DNA of 64,000 bases from a virus, in IMG/VR virus record IMGVR_UViG_3300005253_001115, positions 1 to 64,000 of that record, one strand, 5' to 3'. The notes below the pieces were generated by a model. The model was not told the origin of the DNA, did no database searches, and worked only from the letters and a program-made list of their open reading frames with translations. Positions 20,381 through 27,339 of the stretch are shown in pieces. Position 1 is the stretch's first letter, and each line of letters opens with the position of its first letter. Made by a program: the position numbers and the translations under genes.

Positions 20381-20652
20381 CAGACGGGCGGACAATCGCT
20401 CCAAGGAGAGGAAAGTCGGGACTGCACGGTACAGCCTAGAGGGTAACACCCTTCCACCGTGAGGTGCGTGACGGCAACAGAGACGAGCCTATTTGGTTAG
20501 GTTGAAACGGGCGACAGCGTGGGCGCAGCAACCGAAAGCAGGGGACATTGATCGTACCAGAGAGTCCCCGGGTATCGGGCAAAGATTCTAGTGGTAACAC
20601 TAGAGCAAGACGAATGATTGTCGATAACAGAATCCCGCTTATAGCCCATCTG
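20381..20652 (+). ncRNA. rnpB: RNase P RNA, compact
   Basis: 272 bases. Universal blocks are present: GAGGAAAGTCGGGA (20408), GGCAACAGAGA, and GATAACAGAATCCCGCTTATAG near the 3' end. P4 forms as AAG-T-CGGGA (20413) with TCCCG-CTT (20633): eight pairs around the universal bulged U, with both strands changed together relative to E. coli. P2 is GACAATC/GATTGTC (20391/20616). P1 is CAGACGGGC/GCCCATCTG with one mismatch. P3 is almost absent. It cuts 5' leaders from pre-tRNA, with a host protein subunit presumably. No open frame crosses it. Confidence 0.93.
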
Positions 20653-20670
20653 CAATTTTAGGAGAAGAAC

Positions 20671-21108
20671 ATGTTGGCATTGGAAGATTTGGCAGGAGCT
20701 GACGAAACATTGGTTCGTGACCATATCGTGTGCGAGTTCGAGATCGAGGAGAAGGAGCTTGACGGATTCGAGGTCTTGATTGCTTACGAGAGTTGCGGTA
20801 GTTGGGGTTGCGATTCGAGCAACTGGTTCTTGCTCCGCAAGGACGGGCAGTTGTACGAGAACCACGGCTCGCACTGCTCGTGCAACGGGTTCGAGGAGCA
20901 GTGGGCTCCTGAGGAGACGAGCGTTGATTACTTGTTGTCGGAGAAGTTCTACTTTCCGTCGGGTGGGTACGACACCAACGGAAACGAAGAGGCCGTGAGT
21001 CGAGAGATTCGCCGTTTTTTTACAGTGACAGAAGCGACTGGCCGAAGGGCTGCAATCGCTGCACAGAAGGCACGGGCCGCAAACCCGTACATTGAAACGG
21101 AGGAATAG
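20671..21108 (+). CDS. conserved-type phage protein, RRxAIxxQKAR tail
   Basis: 145 residues. YESCGSWGCDSSNWFLLRKD and HGSHCSCNGFEEQW give a well-structured Cys/Trp-rich domain. The C-terminal ATGRRAAIAAQKARAANP repeats the tail seen at 11340, 24228 and 30356. SD GGAGAAGAAC, directly after rnpB, so the RNA's 3' end may be made by processing of a joint transcript. Confidence 0.6.
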   Translation: MLALEDLAGADETLVRDHIVCEFEIEEKELDGFEVLIAYESCGSWGCDSSNWFLLRKDGQLYENHGSHCSCNGFEEQWAPEETSVDYLLSEKFYFPSGGYDTNGNEEAVSREIRRFFTVTEATGRRAAIAAQKARAANPYIETEE

Positions 21109-21114
21109 AAATAT

Positions 21115-21191
21115 TGGGAACTAGCTCAACTGGCTAGAGCGTCGGTCTCTGACACCGAAGGTTCTGGGTTCGAACCCCAGGTTCCCAACCA
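21115..21191 (+). tRNA. tRNA-Gln(CTG)
   Basis: Acceptor TGGGAAC/GTTCCCA, anticodon arm TCGGT-CTCTGAC-ACCGA, CCA encoded. Confidence 0.9.
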
Positions 21192-21199
21192 TACATTAT

Positions 21200-21275
21200 G
21201 GACCCCTAGCTCAACAGGTAGAGCGGCTGTCTCTTAAACAGCAGGTTCAGGGTTCGAGTCCCTGGGGGTTCACCA
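21200..21275 (+). tRNA. tRNA-Lys(CTT)
   Basis: Acceptor GGACCCC/GGGGTTC, anticodon arm GCTGT-CTCTTAA-ACAGC, CCA encoded. Confidence 0.9.
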
Positions 21276-21280
21276 TATAT

Positions 21281-21324
21281 CCGGGTGTAGCGCAGTCTGG
21301 TAGCGCGCCTGCTTTGGGAGCAGG
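21281..21324 (+). pseudogene. 5' half of tRNA-Pro(TGG)
   Basis: Acceptor 5' strand, D-arm GCGCAGTCTGGTAGCGC and anticodon arm CCTGC-TTTGGGA-GCAGG are present; the T-arm and 3' acceptor are missing. Sequence then continues into an HNH fragment. An intact tRNA-Pro(TGG) follows at 21422. Confidence 0.75.
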
Positions 21325-21326
21325 AT

Positions 21327-21419
21327 TTGGGTGGCACTACTTGCCCAGAAAACTTACAGCCTTTGTGCCTTAATTGCCATAGAGACAAAACGGTACAGGA
21401 GTCGAAAAATAGAAAATGA
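21327..21419 (+). pseudogene. HNH endonuclease C-terminal fragment
   Basis: The frame ending in TGA 21417 reads TTCPENLQPLCLNCHRDKTV, the typical end of an HNH motif. No N-terminal part exists. It sits exactly between the broken and intact tRNA-Pro genes. Confidence 0.65.
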
Positions 21420-21421
21420 TT

Positions 21422-21496
21422 CGGGGTATGGCGCAGAGGCAGCGCGCCGCGTTTGGGACGCGGAGGTCGAGATTTCGAAATTCTCTACCCCGACCA
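21422..21496 (+). tRNA. tRNA-Pro(TGG)
   Basis: Acceptor CGGGGTA/TACCCCG, D-stem GCGC/GCGC, anticodon arm CCGCG-TTTGGGA-CGCGG, CCA encoded. Confidence 0.88.
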
Positions 21497-21503
21497 TACA
21501 TAA

Positions 21504-21591
21504 GGACCGGTAGCAAAATTGGCTGAATGCAGCGGACTTTTAACCCGCAGGAGAAATCCCACTGTGAGTTCGAATCTCACCCGGTTCACCA
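21504..21591 (+). tRNA. tRNA-Lys(TTT)-like with extra-arm hairpin
   Basis: Acceptor GGACCGG/CCGGTTC, anticodon loop CTTTTAA in stem GCGG/CCGC, T-arm GTGAG-TTCGAAT-CTCAC, CCA encoded. The variable region is 15 bases with a GGA-GAAA-TCC hairpin, a type II feature not normal for Lys; Leu identity cannot be excluded. Confidence 0.7.
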
Positions 21592-21597
21592 TATTAA

Positions 21598-21685
21598 GGA
21601 AGAGTGGCAGATAGGAATCGCGCCCGGTTGCTAACCGGAGGCCGGGGGCAACCCCGAGTGGGATCGTTACCCACCTCTTCCGCCA
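21598..21685 (+). tRNA. tRNA-Ser(GCT)
   Basis: Acceptor GGAAGAG/CTCTTCC, loop TTGCTAA, long variable arm with GGGG/CCCC, CCA encoded. T-loop ATCGTTA is unusual. Confidence 0.85.
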
Positions 21686-21692
21686 TACATAT

Positions 21693-21767
21693 TGGGGTGT
21701 CATCCAACGGCTAGGATACCGCTCTTTGAAAGCGAGGATAAAGGTTCGACTCCTTTCACCCCATCCA
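21693..21767 (+). tRNA. tRNA-Gln(TTG)
   Basis: Acceptor TGGGGTG/CACCCCA, anticodon loop CTTTGAA, CCA encoded. Confidence 0.87.
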
Positions 21768-21770
21768 TTT

Positions 21771-21856
21771 AGAAGGTACCGTGCAGGGCACAAACTGGGC
21801 TTGAACCCCAGGGCATCGCGAGAGCGGTGGGAGATCGTTACTTCTACCTTCTGCCA
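21771..21856 (+). tRNA. tRNA-Ser(TGA)
   Basis: Acceptor AGAAGGT/ACCTTCT, anticodon arm CTGGG-CTTGAAC-CCCAG, long variable arm, CCA encoded. Its last 18 bases are in a 20-base repeat also found at 21954. Confidence 0.85.
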
Positions 21857-21858
21857 TA
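21839..21858 (+). repeat. 20-base direct repeat, copy 1
   Basis: 3' end of tRNA-Ser(TGA); exact match to 21954-21973. Confidence 0.85.
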
Positions 21859-21864
21859 CAGCCA

Positions 21865-21952
21865 GGAAGAGTGACAGAGCGGCTATTGTGCCTGTTTCGA
21901 AAACAGTGGCCTGGGCGAGAGCCCAGCGGGGGTTCGAGTCCTCCCTCTTCCG
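21865..21952 (+). tRNA. tRNA-Ser(CGA)
   Basis: Acceptor GGAAGAG/CTCTTCC, loop TTCGAAA, long variable arm with TGGGC/GCCCA, T-arm GGGGG-TTCGAGT-CCTCC. No CCA encoded (G then GTA). Confidence 0.85.
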
Positions 21953-21953
21953 G

Positions 21954-21973
21954 TACTTCTACCTTCTGCCATA
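21954..21973 (+). repeat. 20-base direct repeat, copy 2
   Basis: Detached copy of the tRNA-Ser(TGA) 3' end, placed after tRNA-Ser(CGA). Confidence 0.85.
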
Positions 21974-22016
21974 TTGGGTGTCGTTCCTACGTATTATTTG
22001 TATGTAGGGGACTGAA

Positions 22017-22430
22017 ATGGCTCGTGTTTTTGACAATCAGCCGGATACAATATATCCAATTACAGCGCCCACGCGCCGTAAACTGGCTGTAGCTCTGGAA
22101 GATACGGAAGCAGCCAATGAGCTTGTTGACGCCATAGATTCTTCCAGATCTGTTGAGATTTCTCAGGTGTCCTTGCATCATACAGCCCTAGCCATAGATG
22201 ACGTTATTTTATGCGACGCGACCAACGGGCCAGTTGTCGTTACTCTTTTCCCTGCAACAGAAGCCAACTCCGGGAAAGTCCTAGAGATCAAGAAAATCGA
22301 CCCCACAGGAAACATTGTGACTGTGGACGGCAATGGCGCTAACATAGATGGTGGTCCGACTGCTGTGTTAACCATTCAGTTTGAAACAATCACAATTGTT
22401 ACTGCCGCTTCGGCATGGTGGATACTATGA
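22017..22430 (+). CDS. virion appendage domain protein
   Basis: 137 residues. AIDDVILCDATNGPVVVTLFPA, then GKVLEIKKIDPTGNIVTVDGNG and a closing WWIL match the small beta-rich domain often found in tail-fibre and decoration proteins. ATG after GGGGACTGAA. Lower GC than the tRNA region. Confidence 0.6.
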   Translation: MARVFDNQPDTIYPITAPTRRKLAVALEDTEAANELVDAIDSSRSVEISQVSLHHTALAIDDVILCDATNGPVVVTLFPATEANSGKVLEIKKIDPTGNIVTVDGNGANIDGGPTAVLTIQFETITIVTAASAWWIL

Positions 22431-23626
22431 CATACAGACCCTTTGTTGAAGACAGCAAGGCTGCTTTTGGAGAACTTCAGATATCGGAGTTGTCCCCAGT
22501 CTTTCAGAATACTTTTGAATACACGGTGGATAATACTGAGTTGCTTACCAACACCGTTGTTGCTGGTGGCACGGTAACTCAAGCAAACGGAATGGGGACG
22601 GTAGGTACCTCAACAACGACAGCAAGTACCGCATTGATGGAATCTAGGCAACATGCAAGATATCATGCTGGACAAGGCGGTCTATCAAGATTCACTGCCC
22701 TTTGGTCTGCTCCGGTAGAGGGCACTGAGATGTATGTTGGACTAGCGGACGAGATTGGCTCTATTGCTGCTTTTGAGAATGGTTTTATGGTAGGGTACGA
22801 TGGAGTTACGTTCGGCTTCCATAGGTTTCAGAACGACACCAAGATTACTATAGCATTATCCGAGTGGGATGATCCGCTAGACGGATCAGGCCCTAGTGGC
22901 ATGACTATAAACACAGCCATGTTGAACGTTTTTCAGATTCAATTCCAATATTTAGGAGCGGGACCAATTAAGATCTTCATAGAGGATGATACTAACGGCA
23001 AATTTATCTTGGCCCACACAGTGAGTTATGTCAATCAGAATACTGAACCGTCCGTCCATAATCCTAATTTCCACCACATCATGTGGGTAAACAACGGCGG
23101 CACAACAAGCGATATGATTATCAGGTCAGGCTCTTTCGGTTTCTACATCGAGGGAAGAACAGATTTGATACAACTTCATCAGCCTCAATTTGCTTCCGGC
23201 ACTCAGCAAAAAACCAGTGTCACAGATGAGGTTGCCATTTTAACGATCAGAAACAAGACTACATACGCCTCGAAGACGAATTTCATAGATATTTTGATTC
23301 AAGGATTATTGGGTGCCATTGATGCAAATCAAGCGTCTAATATTGGGGTAGTTCGAATTGTCAAAAATGCAACACTTGGGGGTGCTCCTGATTATTCGGA
23401 CATAAACTCTAGTGATTCAGTGGTAGAGATGGATACCGATGGAACCGACGTGACAGGTGGACAGGAGTTGATAGGTACTCCGCTTTCTGGACAAAATGAT
23501 AAAGACGATAGAGACGTTACCGATTTGAAAATCATTCTGAATCCAGGGGATACCTTGACTGTTGCAGGCTCCAGTGGCAATAGTGCTACAATGGCTGGAG
23601 GCATTCTTTGGCGGGAGCTGTTCTAG
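22427..23626 (+). CDS. tail fibre/receptor-type protein
   Basis: About 399 residues, Thr/Gly/Asn-rich and beta-dominated with no Cys cluster, coupled to the previous gene by ATGA. Regions such as MYVGLADEIGSIAAFENGFMV and the C-terminal PGDTLTVAGSSGN fit adsorption proteins. No catalytic motif is seen; assignment rests on composition and neighbour. Confidence 0.5.
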   Translation: MTYRPFVEDSKAAFGELQISELSPVFQNTFEYTVDNTELLTNTVVAGGTVTQANGMGTVGTSTTTASTALMESRQHARYHAGQGGLSRFTALWSAPVEGTEMYVGLADEIGSIAAFENGFMVGYDGVTFGFHRFQNDTKITIALSEWDDPLDGSGPSGMTINTAMLNVFQIQFQYLGAGPIKIFIEDDTNGKFILAHTVSYVNQNTEPSVHNPNFHHIMWVNNGGTTSDMIIRSGSFGFYIEGRTDLIQLHQPQFASGTQQKTSVTDEVAILTIRNKTTYASKTNFIDILIQGLLGAIDANQASNIGVVRIVKNATLGGAPDYSDINSSDSVVEMDTDGTDVTGGQELIGTPLSGQNDKDDRDVTDLKIILNPGDTLTVAGSSGNSATMAGGILWRELF

Positions 23627-23647
23627 CACCTACACTAAAGGGTAACC

Positions 23648-23929
23648 ATGCAAGAGGTGCCCGATATCAATCTAATCCCCCACGAGGGCGACATTATCTG
23701 CGACGAGTGCAGACAGGAGGCAAGTTTTCTGATCGGTCCCGAGCCGATAAATGACGGCAAGAACAGGTGCAAAGCATGCTTTGGGCAGCATTATCCACAG
23801 TACAAGGACGCCGTGACAGACTTTTCTGACCTCCTAGACTTGATGCTGGAGATGCAGTCGCGTATGATGACGACGGACATGATGCACGAATTATACGGGA
23901 ACCAAGAGGAACCCGAAGAAAAGGATTAA
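23648..23929 (+). CDS. zinc-finger hypothetical protein
   Basis: 93 residues. CDECRQEASF and RCKACFGQHY give a C4-type zinc site near residues 18-45; acidic C-terminus. Stop codon ends 1 base before tRNA-Ser(GGA). Confidence 0.6.
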   Translation: MQEVPDINLIPHEGDIICDECRQEASFLIGPEPINDGKNRCKACFGQHYPQYKDAVTDFSDLLDLMLEMQSRMMTTDMMHELYGNQEEPEEKD

Positions 23930-24017
23930 GGAGAGTTGCCAGAGAGGCCAAATGGGCTTGCTTGGAAAGCAATGCGCGGTAAAACGCACGGGGGTTCGAC
24001 TCCCCCACTCTCCGCCA
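23930..24017 (+). tRNA. tRNA-Ser(GGA)
   Basis: Acceptor GGAGAGT/ACTCTCC, anticodon loop TTGGAAA in TTGC/GCAA, long variable arm, T-arm GGGGG-TTCGACT-CCCCC, CCA encoded. Confidence 0.88.
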
Positions 24018-24018
24018 C

Positions 24019-24118
24019 AATGAAGTCAGAAATCCGAGTTCGAGTCCCGGCGGGGATCTTACCGCGACAGGCGGTTGATGTTCCCTGTAGGTTAATTGGT
24101 AAACCACTGGCGCATTTA
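24019..24118 (+). tRNA. candidate circularly permuted tRNA-His
   Basis: The 3' half comes first: GTCAG (24025), T-arm CCGAG-TTCGAGT-CCCGG, acceptor CGGGGAT and C (24058). A linker with GACAG hairpin H follows, then a canonical 5' half: G TTCCCTG (24080), TA, D-arm GGTT-AATTGGTA-AACC, A, CTGGC (24107). Acceptor halves pair 6 of 7 plus G-1:C73 (a tRNA-His identity pair); anticodon stem CTGGC/GTCAG pairs fully. Joining GCA with TGAA gives anticodon ATG, His. No other His tRNA is in the window. Confidence 0.5.
24061..24075 (+). repeat. GACAG hairpin, copy H
   Basis: ACCGC-GACAG-GCGGT, in the linker of the proposed permuted tRNA. Confidence 0.65.
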
Positions 24119-24122
24119 CAGA

Positions 24123-24156
24123 TGGGAGATTGGCTACCCGAGGAGCCAATCTCCCA
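24123..24156 (+). terminator. 13-pair perfect hairpin
   Basis: TGGGAGATTGGCT and AGCCAATCTCCCA pair without mismatch around ACCCGAGG. There is no U-run, so it may be a Rho-blocking or processing hairpin rather than an intrinsic terminator. It directly follows the permuted tRNA candidate. Confidence 0.6.
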
Positions 24157-24164
24157 CAATAGAC

Positions 24165-24203
24165 TAAAGATCTCCTGACAGGTGCCGATGAGTATTGTAT
24201 ACT
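24165..24203 (+). promoter_or_regulatory. overlapping promoter signals
   Basis: TAAAGATC-N11-GCCGATGA (24165-24191) overlaps a sigma-70-like CTGACA-N17-TATACT (24175-24203). Twenty-four bases later the next gene starts. Confidence 0.6.
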
Positions 24204-24227
24204 GTCACCAAATCACGGGAGACTCTA

Positions 24228-24590
24228 ATGAGCAAAAGACCGAAGATCAACCACCTGGCCCGGCTGGGCCTGGAACCCCACCCCCACAGCACGCATACCC
24301 TCGACAATGCGCGCAGGCGGGACGTTGAGATTCTAGGCCGTCGCTCTCGTAAGGAGTGGCCCTGTGCCGACCCCAAGTGCAGCGTAGGCTTCGACATTGA
24401 TCTTGACGAGGTGTACATCGAGCATTTCGTGGGAACCTCGCGGTACGGAGGTGAGCACTTCCAGTACCACGTTGCATGCGCAATCAATAAGCAGGTCGTT
24501 CGACCTGTAGAGGGTGCCATCGACAAGGGTAACAATCGCCGACAAGCAATTCAGGCGCAACGCGCACGAAAGGCAGCCAATGCTGGTTAG
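24228..24590 (+). CDS. zinc-finger protein with RRxAIxxQRAR tail
   Basis: 120 residues from ATG 24228 after GGGAGACT. CADPKCSVGFDIDLDEVYIE and YHVACA make a C-C-H-C zinc site somewhat like PARP-type fingers. Ends NNRRQAIQAQRARKAANAG; the last codons lie in a 26-base repeat. Confidence 0.55.
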   Translation: MSKRPKINHLARLGLEPHPHSTHTLDNARRRDVEILGRRSRKEWPCADPKCSVGFDIDLDEVYIEHFVGTSRYGGEHFQYHVACAINKQVVRPVEGAIDKGNNRRQAIQAQRARKAANAG

Positions 24591-24593
24591 ACT
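24568..24593 (+). repeat. 26-base direct repeat, copy 1
   Basis: Exact match to 25111-25136. It contains ATGCTGGTTAGACT, which looks like the start of the metallophosphoesterase gene found after copy 2. Confidence 0.85.
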
Positions 24594-24614
24594 CGTCCTT
24601 GAGGAGAACACACA

Positions 24615-25133
24615 GTGAGCAAGGTTCTTCAAAAGATCGGAACTATACGCACGACTGCCGAGCGTTTCGGCGTACCCACCGAAGGCATCCCAACGGAGCG
24701 GCATAATACCCTTGTATTCGTCAACCACAGGTTGCGCTCGACCCTAGGTAGCGCAAACTGGGTCGGAAAGTTTTGCTGGATCGAGATACACAAGTTAGTT
24801 TTCGCGAACCCCGAGCAAATGCGCGAGACGCTGGCACACGAGATTGCGCATGCCATGCAGGGTCCCGGCCACGGTCACAGCCAGCGATGGGAAGCAACCG
24901 CAAAGTCTCTCGGAAGTAAGGGCAAAAGACACGCTTCGCGCGAAGCTTGCGAAGCTATTGGAATCAGGGATACCTACCGCGTGGTAGCGCATTGCGAGAG
25001 ATGCGGCAGTGAATTCAAACGGGCCCGTGCCCCCGATAAACGCAAACAGTACACGCATATTAGGTGCGGCGGTGATATTGTCCTCGACTCGGAATACATC
25101 GAGGACAATAGAAAGGCAGCCAATGCTGGTTAG
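24615..25133 (+). CDS. SprT-like zinc metallopeptidase
   Basis: 172 residues, GTG start after GAGGAG. LAHEIAHAMQGPGHGHSQRW near residue 75 is the HExxH zinc motif with the third His; AHCERCGSEFKRA and RCGGD form the C-terminal zinc ribbon of SprT/Spartan proteins, which in hosts degrade DNA-protein crosslinks. The gene is bracketed by 26-base direct repeats and shares its C-terminal RKAANAG with the upstream gene because of the repeat. Confidence 0.8.
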   Translation: MSKVLQKIGTIRTTAERFGVPTEGIPTERHNTLVFVNHRLRSTLGSANWVGKFCWIEIHKLVFANPEQMRETLAHEIAHAMQGPGHGHSQRWEATAKSLGSKGKRHASREACEAIGIRDTYRVVAHCERCGSEFKRARAPDKRKQYTHIRCGGDIVLDSEYIEDNRKAANAG

Positions 25134-25136
25134 ACT
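25111..25136 (+). repeat. 26-base direct repeat, copy 2
   Basis: Second copy of the repeat at 24568-24593; spans the end of the SprT gene and the start of the phosphoesterase gene. Confidence 0.85.
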
Positions 25137-25905
25137 GGTTTCAGATTTGCACCTTGAGTTCGGAAAGGACTGGGAGCCTGTGGTTCCTGAACTACCCGAG
25201 GACAGCGAGTCTGTTCTTGTGGTAGCCGGGGACATCGACACGGGTCTGGACGCTTGCGACTTTCTCCAGCAGGTTGCCCATCGGTTCTTGCACACGATTT
25301 ACGTTCTTGGCAACCACGATTTCTACAGAGGCAATGATCTCCACCTTCTGCCCGGATATGTTCGAGAGGAGTTGAGCGACTTCCCCAATATCACCCTTCT
25401 GGAGAACGAGACTCTGGTTGTGGGCAATGTCCGGTTCTTGGGGACTACCCTCTGGACCAATATGGCGAACGAGAATCCGACTGTCATGCTCATTATCGAG
25501 CAGGGCATGGCGGACTACGGGCAAATCAAGAAGAACGGCGGGGAGAGGATATTCGCCCCTGACACGATTGCTATACACAAGTTGGCAGTGAAATTTCTCG
25601 AAGAGGAGTTGCCGAAGGAGCACGATGGTCCGACCATAGTCGTCACACATCACCTTCCTAGCTTCCAAAGCGTACACCCCATGTACCATCGACCGGGGGT
25701 GAATGCTATCAATCCCGGGTTCTACTCCAGCTTGGATGGGTTGCTGGTTGACCACGACATTGCTTACTGGCTTCACGGCCACACGCACGCGACCGTAGAA
25801 TACGAGATCGAAGGCACTAGAGTACGAATGAACCCGCTTGGGTACGCGCCGGTAGAGCGTAAAGAGAATCCGCAATTTTCACCAACATGGAGAATCGAAG
25901 TATGA
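25123..25905 (+). CDS. calcineurin-like metallophosphoesterase
   Basis: 260 residues from ATG 25123. Motifs in order: SDLHLEF, GDIDTG, GNHDFYRG, THHLPSF and GHTHATVEY, the full dimetal set. Such enzymes hydrolyse phosphodiesters or phosphomonoesters; in phages some act on NAD-derived or cyclic nucleotides. Substrate unknown. The start is in the 26-base repeat. Confidence 0.85.
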   Translation: MLVRLVSDLHLEFGKDWEPVVPELPEDSESVLVVAGDIDTGLDACDFLQQVAHRFLHTIYVLGNHDFYRGNDLHLLPGYVREELSDFPNITLLENETLVVGNVRFLGTTLWTNMANENPTVMLIIEQGMADYGQIKKNGGERIFAPDTIAIHKLAVKFLEEELPKEHDGPTIVVTHHLPSFQSVHPMYHRPGVNAINPGFYSSLDGLLVDHDIAYWLHGHTHATVEYEIEGTRVRMNPLGYAPVERKENPQFSPTWRIEV

Positions 25906-26267
25906 GTGGAGAAACCAAGGAAGACAAGTTTGACCGACTATTCCGACATGCCGACGCGATGTTCGATCGGGCGGAAAAGATGTTCGCGAATTTTCCGTGG
26001 AGCAAGCCGCCCAGCAACGACGGCTTCTTCACTAGAACCGTAACATACGTGCCCCTTGAGGATGAAGAGGAAGTCGAGCCCTGCAACGACCCCAGCGAGT
26101 ACAAGTTGGTCAAGACACCAACAGCCTTCGAGAGCAAGGAAGCCATCGAAGAGTGGCTGAACGGTTTCGGTGCAGAGGGCTGGGACCTGAACTGTTTCGA
26201 GTTCGGGTATGCGATCTTTTCACGGTACGTGGAGGACGAGGACGAGGATGAAGCGGAGGTGGAATGA
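25902..26267 (+). CDS. acidic hypothetical protein
   Basis: 121 residues, ATGA overlaps at both ends. The end is a run of E/D residues; TPTAFESKEAIEEWLNGFG and the EGWDLNCFEFGYAIF motif suggest a small alpha/beta domain. Unknown function. Confidence 0.55.
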   Translation: MSGETKEDKFDRLFRHADAMFDRAEKMFANFPWSKPPSNDGFFTRTVTYVPLEDEEEVEPCNDPSEYKLVKTPTAFESKEAIEEWLNGFGAEGWDLNCFEFGYAIFSRYVEDEDEDEAEVE

Positions 26268-26581
26268 CCACTGTAATTCATATTCGAGACACCCCGCCGG
26301 GATACAAGGACAACCCGGACTACGTGTACATCGGACGCCCCAGCAAGTGGGGTAATCCTTACCCGGTGAGCATGGGTCGGACCGCCTGTATTGATCTGTT
26401 TCGAGAGCATGTGACTTCCGATCCACGGTTGCTGGAGGCTCTCTCCGAACTACGGGGAAAGACCCTGGTCTGCTATTGTAAGCCCCAGGCTTGTCACGGG
26501 GATGTGCTAGCTGAACTGGCTGATGCCAAGCAGAAGGAGGACGAAGATGAAGCGGAAGAATCAGAGTCCGAGGGAGTATAG
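26264..26581 (+). CDS. DUF4326 protein
   Basis: 105 residues. VYIGRPSKWGNPYPVSMGRT and GKTLVCYCKPQACHGDVLAELA are the two conserved segments of DUF4326, a small Cys/His family common in phages with no settled function. Overlaps both neighbours. Confidence 0.75.
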   Translation: MTTVIHIRDTPPGYKDNPDYVYIGRPSKWGNPYPVSMGRTACIDLFREHVTSDPRLLEALSELRGKTLVCYCKPQACHGDVLAELADAKQKEDEDEAEESESEGV

Positions 26582-26855
26582 TCTACAGCATTGCAAGGAT
26601 CGTGCGCGCGAGCGTTACGCTTTCGAGCTTCTGGACAACGACTACGACGTTCTATGTAACTCTGTTAGGGAAGAGTTGGTGGGCGACTGCTTTATAGGCG
26701 GGATCTCTAGGTTGAAAAAGGTCAACCAAGAGGGTTCGCAATACACCTTTATCGTGGTCCTAAGGGGCAGAGAACTGGTTGTGGTATTTGACGCTGGGCG
26801 CTCATTAGTTACCACTCTTTTGCCGCCGGAGCAGTTTTCTGAGCATTTGAGCTAA
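26547..26855 (+). CDS. hypothetical protein
   Basis: 102 residues from ATG 26547, 7 bases after AAGGAGG. HCKDRARERYAFELLDNDYD followed by beta strands (YTFIVVLRGRELVVVFDAG) recalls small toxin-like RNase or phage regulators, but I cannot assign it. Stop codon merges with the next promoter box. Confidence 0.5.
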   Translation: MKRKNQSPREYSLQHCKDRARERYAFELLDNDYDVLCNSVREELVGDCFIGGISRLKKVNQEGSQYTFIVVLRGRELVVVFDAGRSLVTTLLPPEQFSEHLS

Positions 26856-26879
26856 AGACTTCGGCCGAGAGACCGATAG
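26853..26879 (+). promoter_or_regulatory. sigma-28-like promoter candidate
   Basis: TAAAGACT, 11 bases, ACCGATAG; TAA is the upstream stop. The next ATG is 8 bases later, so transcripts would have almost no leader. Confidence 0.5.
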
Positions 26880-26886
26880 ATAAGGT

Positions 26887-27339
26887 ATGAGTAGTGGAGC
26901 AGAACACAATAGAGGAGCCCTAGTTGCCGGTGGGTTAGTCATGCTTGCCTGTGTAGTAACAGGAGTTGCGTTTGATCCTAGATTAGGTACTATTGCCGCA
27001 GTATCGTTTCTGTTTGGCGTTTTCATGTTGAGCCCGGATCTGGATCTACGGAACAGTTCCCCAACTAAGCGCTGGGGTCCTCTTCGACTCTTATGGCGAT
27101 TCTACTCTAAAACACATGCACACAGAGGCATTAGCCATAGTATGCTCTTTGGCACTTTGGAGCGTGTCCTGTACATGTCTTCCGTTCTTCTGCTGATTGG
27201 CTATTGCTGGCACGGGTTCAACGTAGAATTTTTCAGCGATGTGCAAGTAATGGCGCAAGCATATCCATTAGAAATGCTTACCTCGTTCACAGGCATGTGG
27301 GTAGCAAATACAGTACACATCGTACAAGACGGGATGTAA
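26887..27339 (+). CDS. DUF2227-like membrane protein
   Basis: 150 residues, about four hydrophobic helices. FMLSPDLDLRNSS and HRGISHSM with a later HIVQD match the metal-binding membrane families DUF2227/YdjM. Function unknown. Confidence 0.65.
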   Translation: MSSGAEHNRGALVAGGLVMLACVVTGVAFDPRLGTIAAVSFLFGVFMLSPDLDLRNSSPTKRWGPLRLLWRFYSKTHAHRGISHSMLFGTLERVLYMSSVLLLIGYCWHGFNVEFFSDVQVMAQAYPLEMLTSFTGMWVANTVHIVQDGM

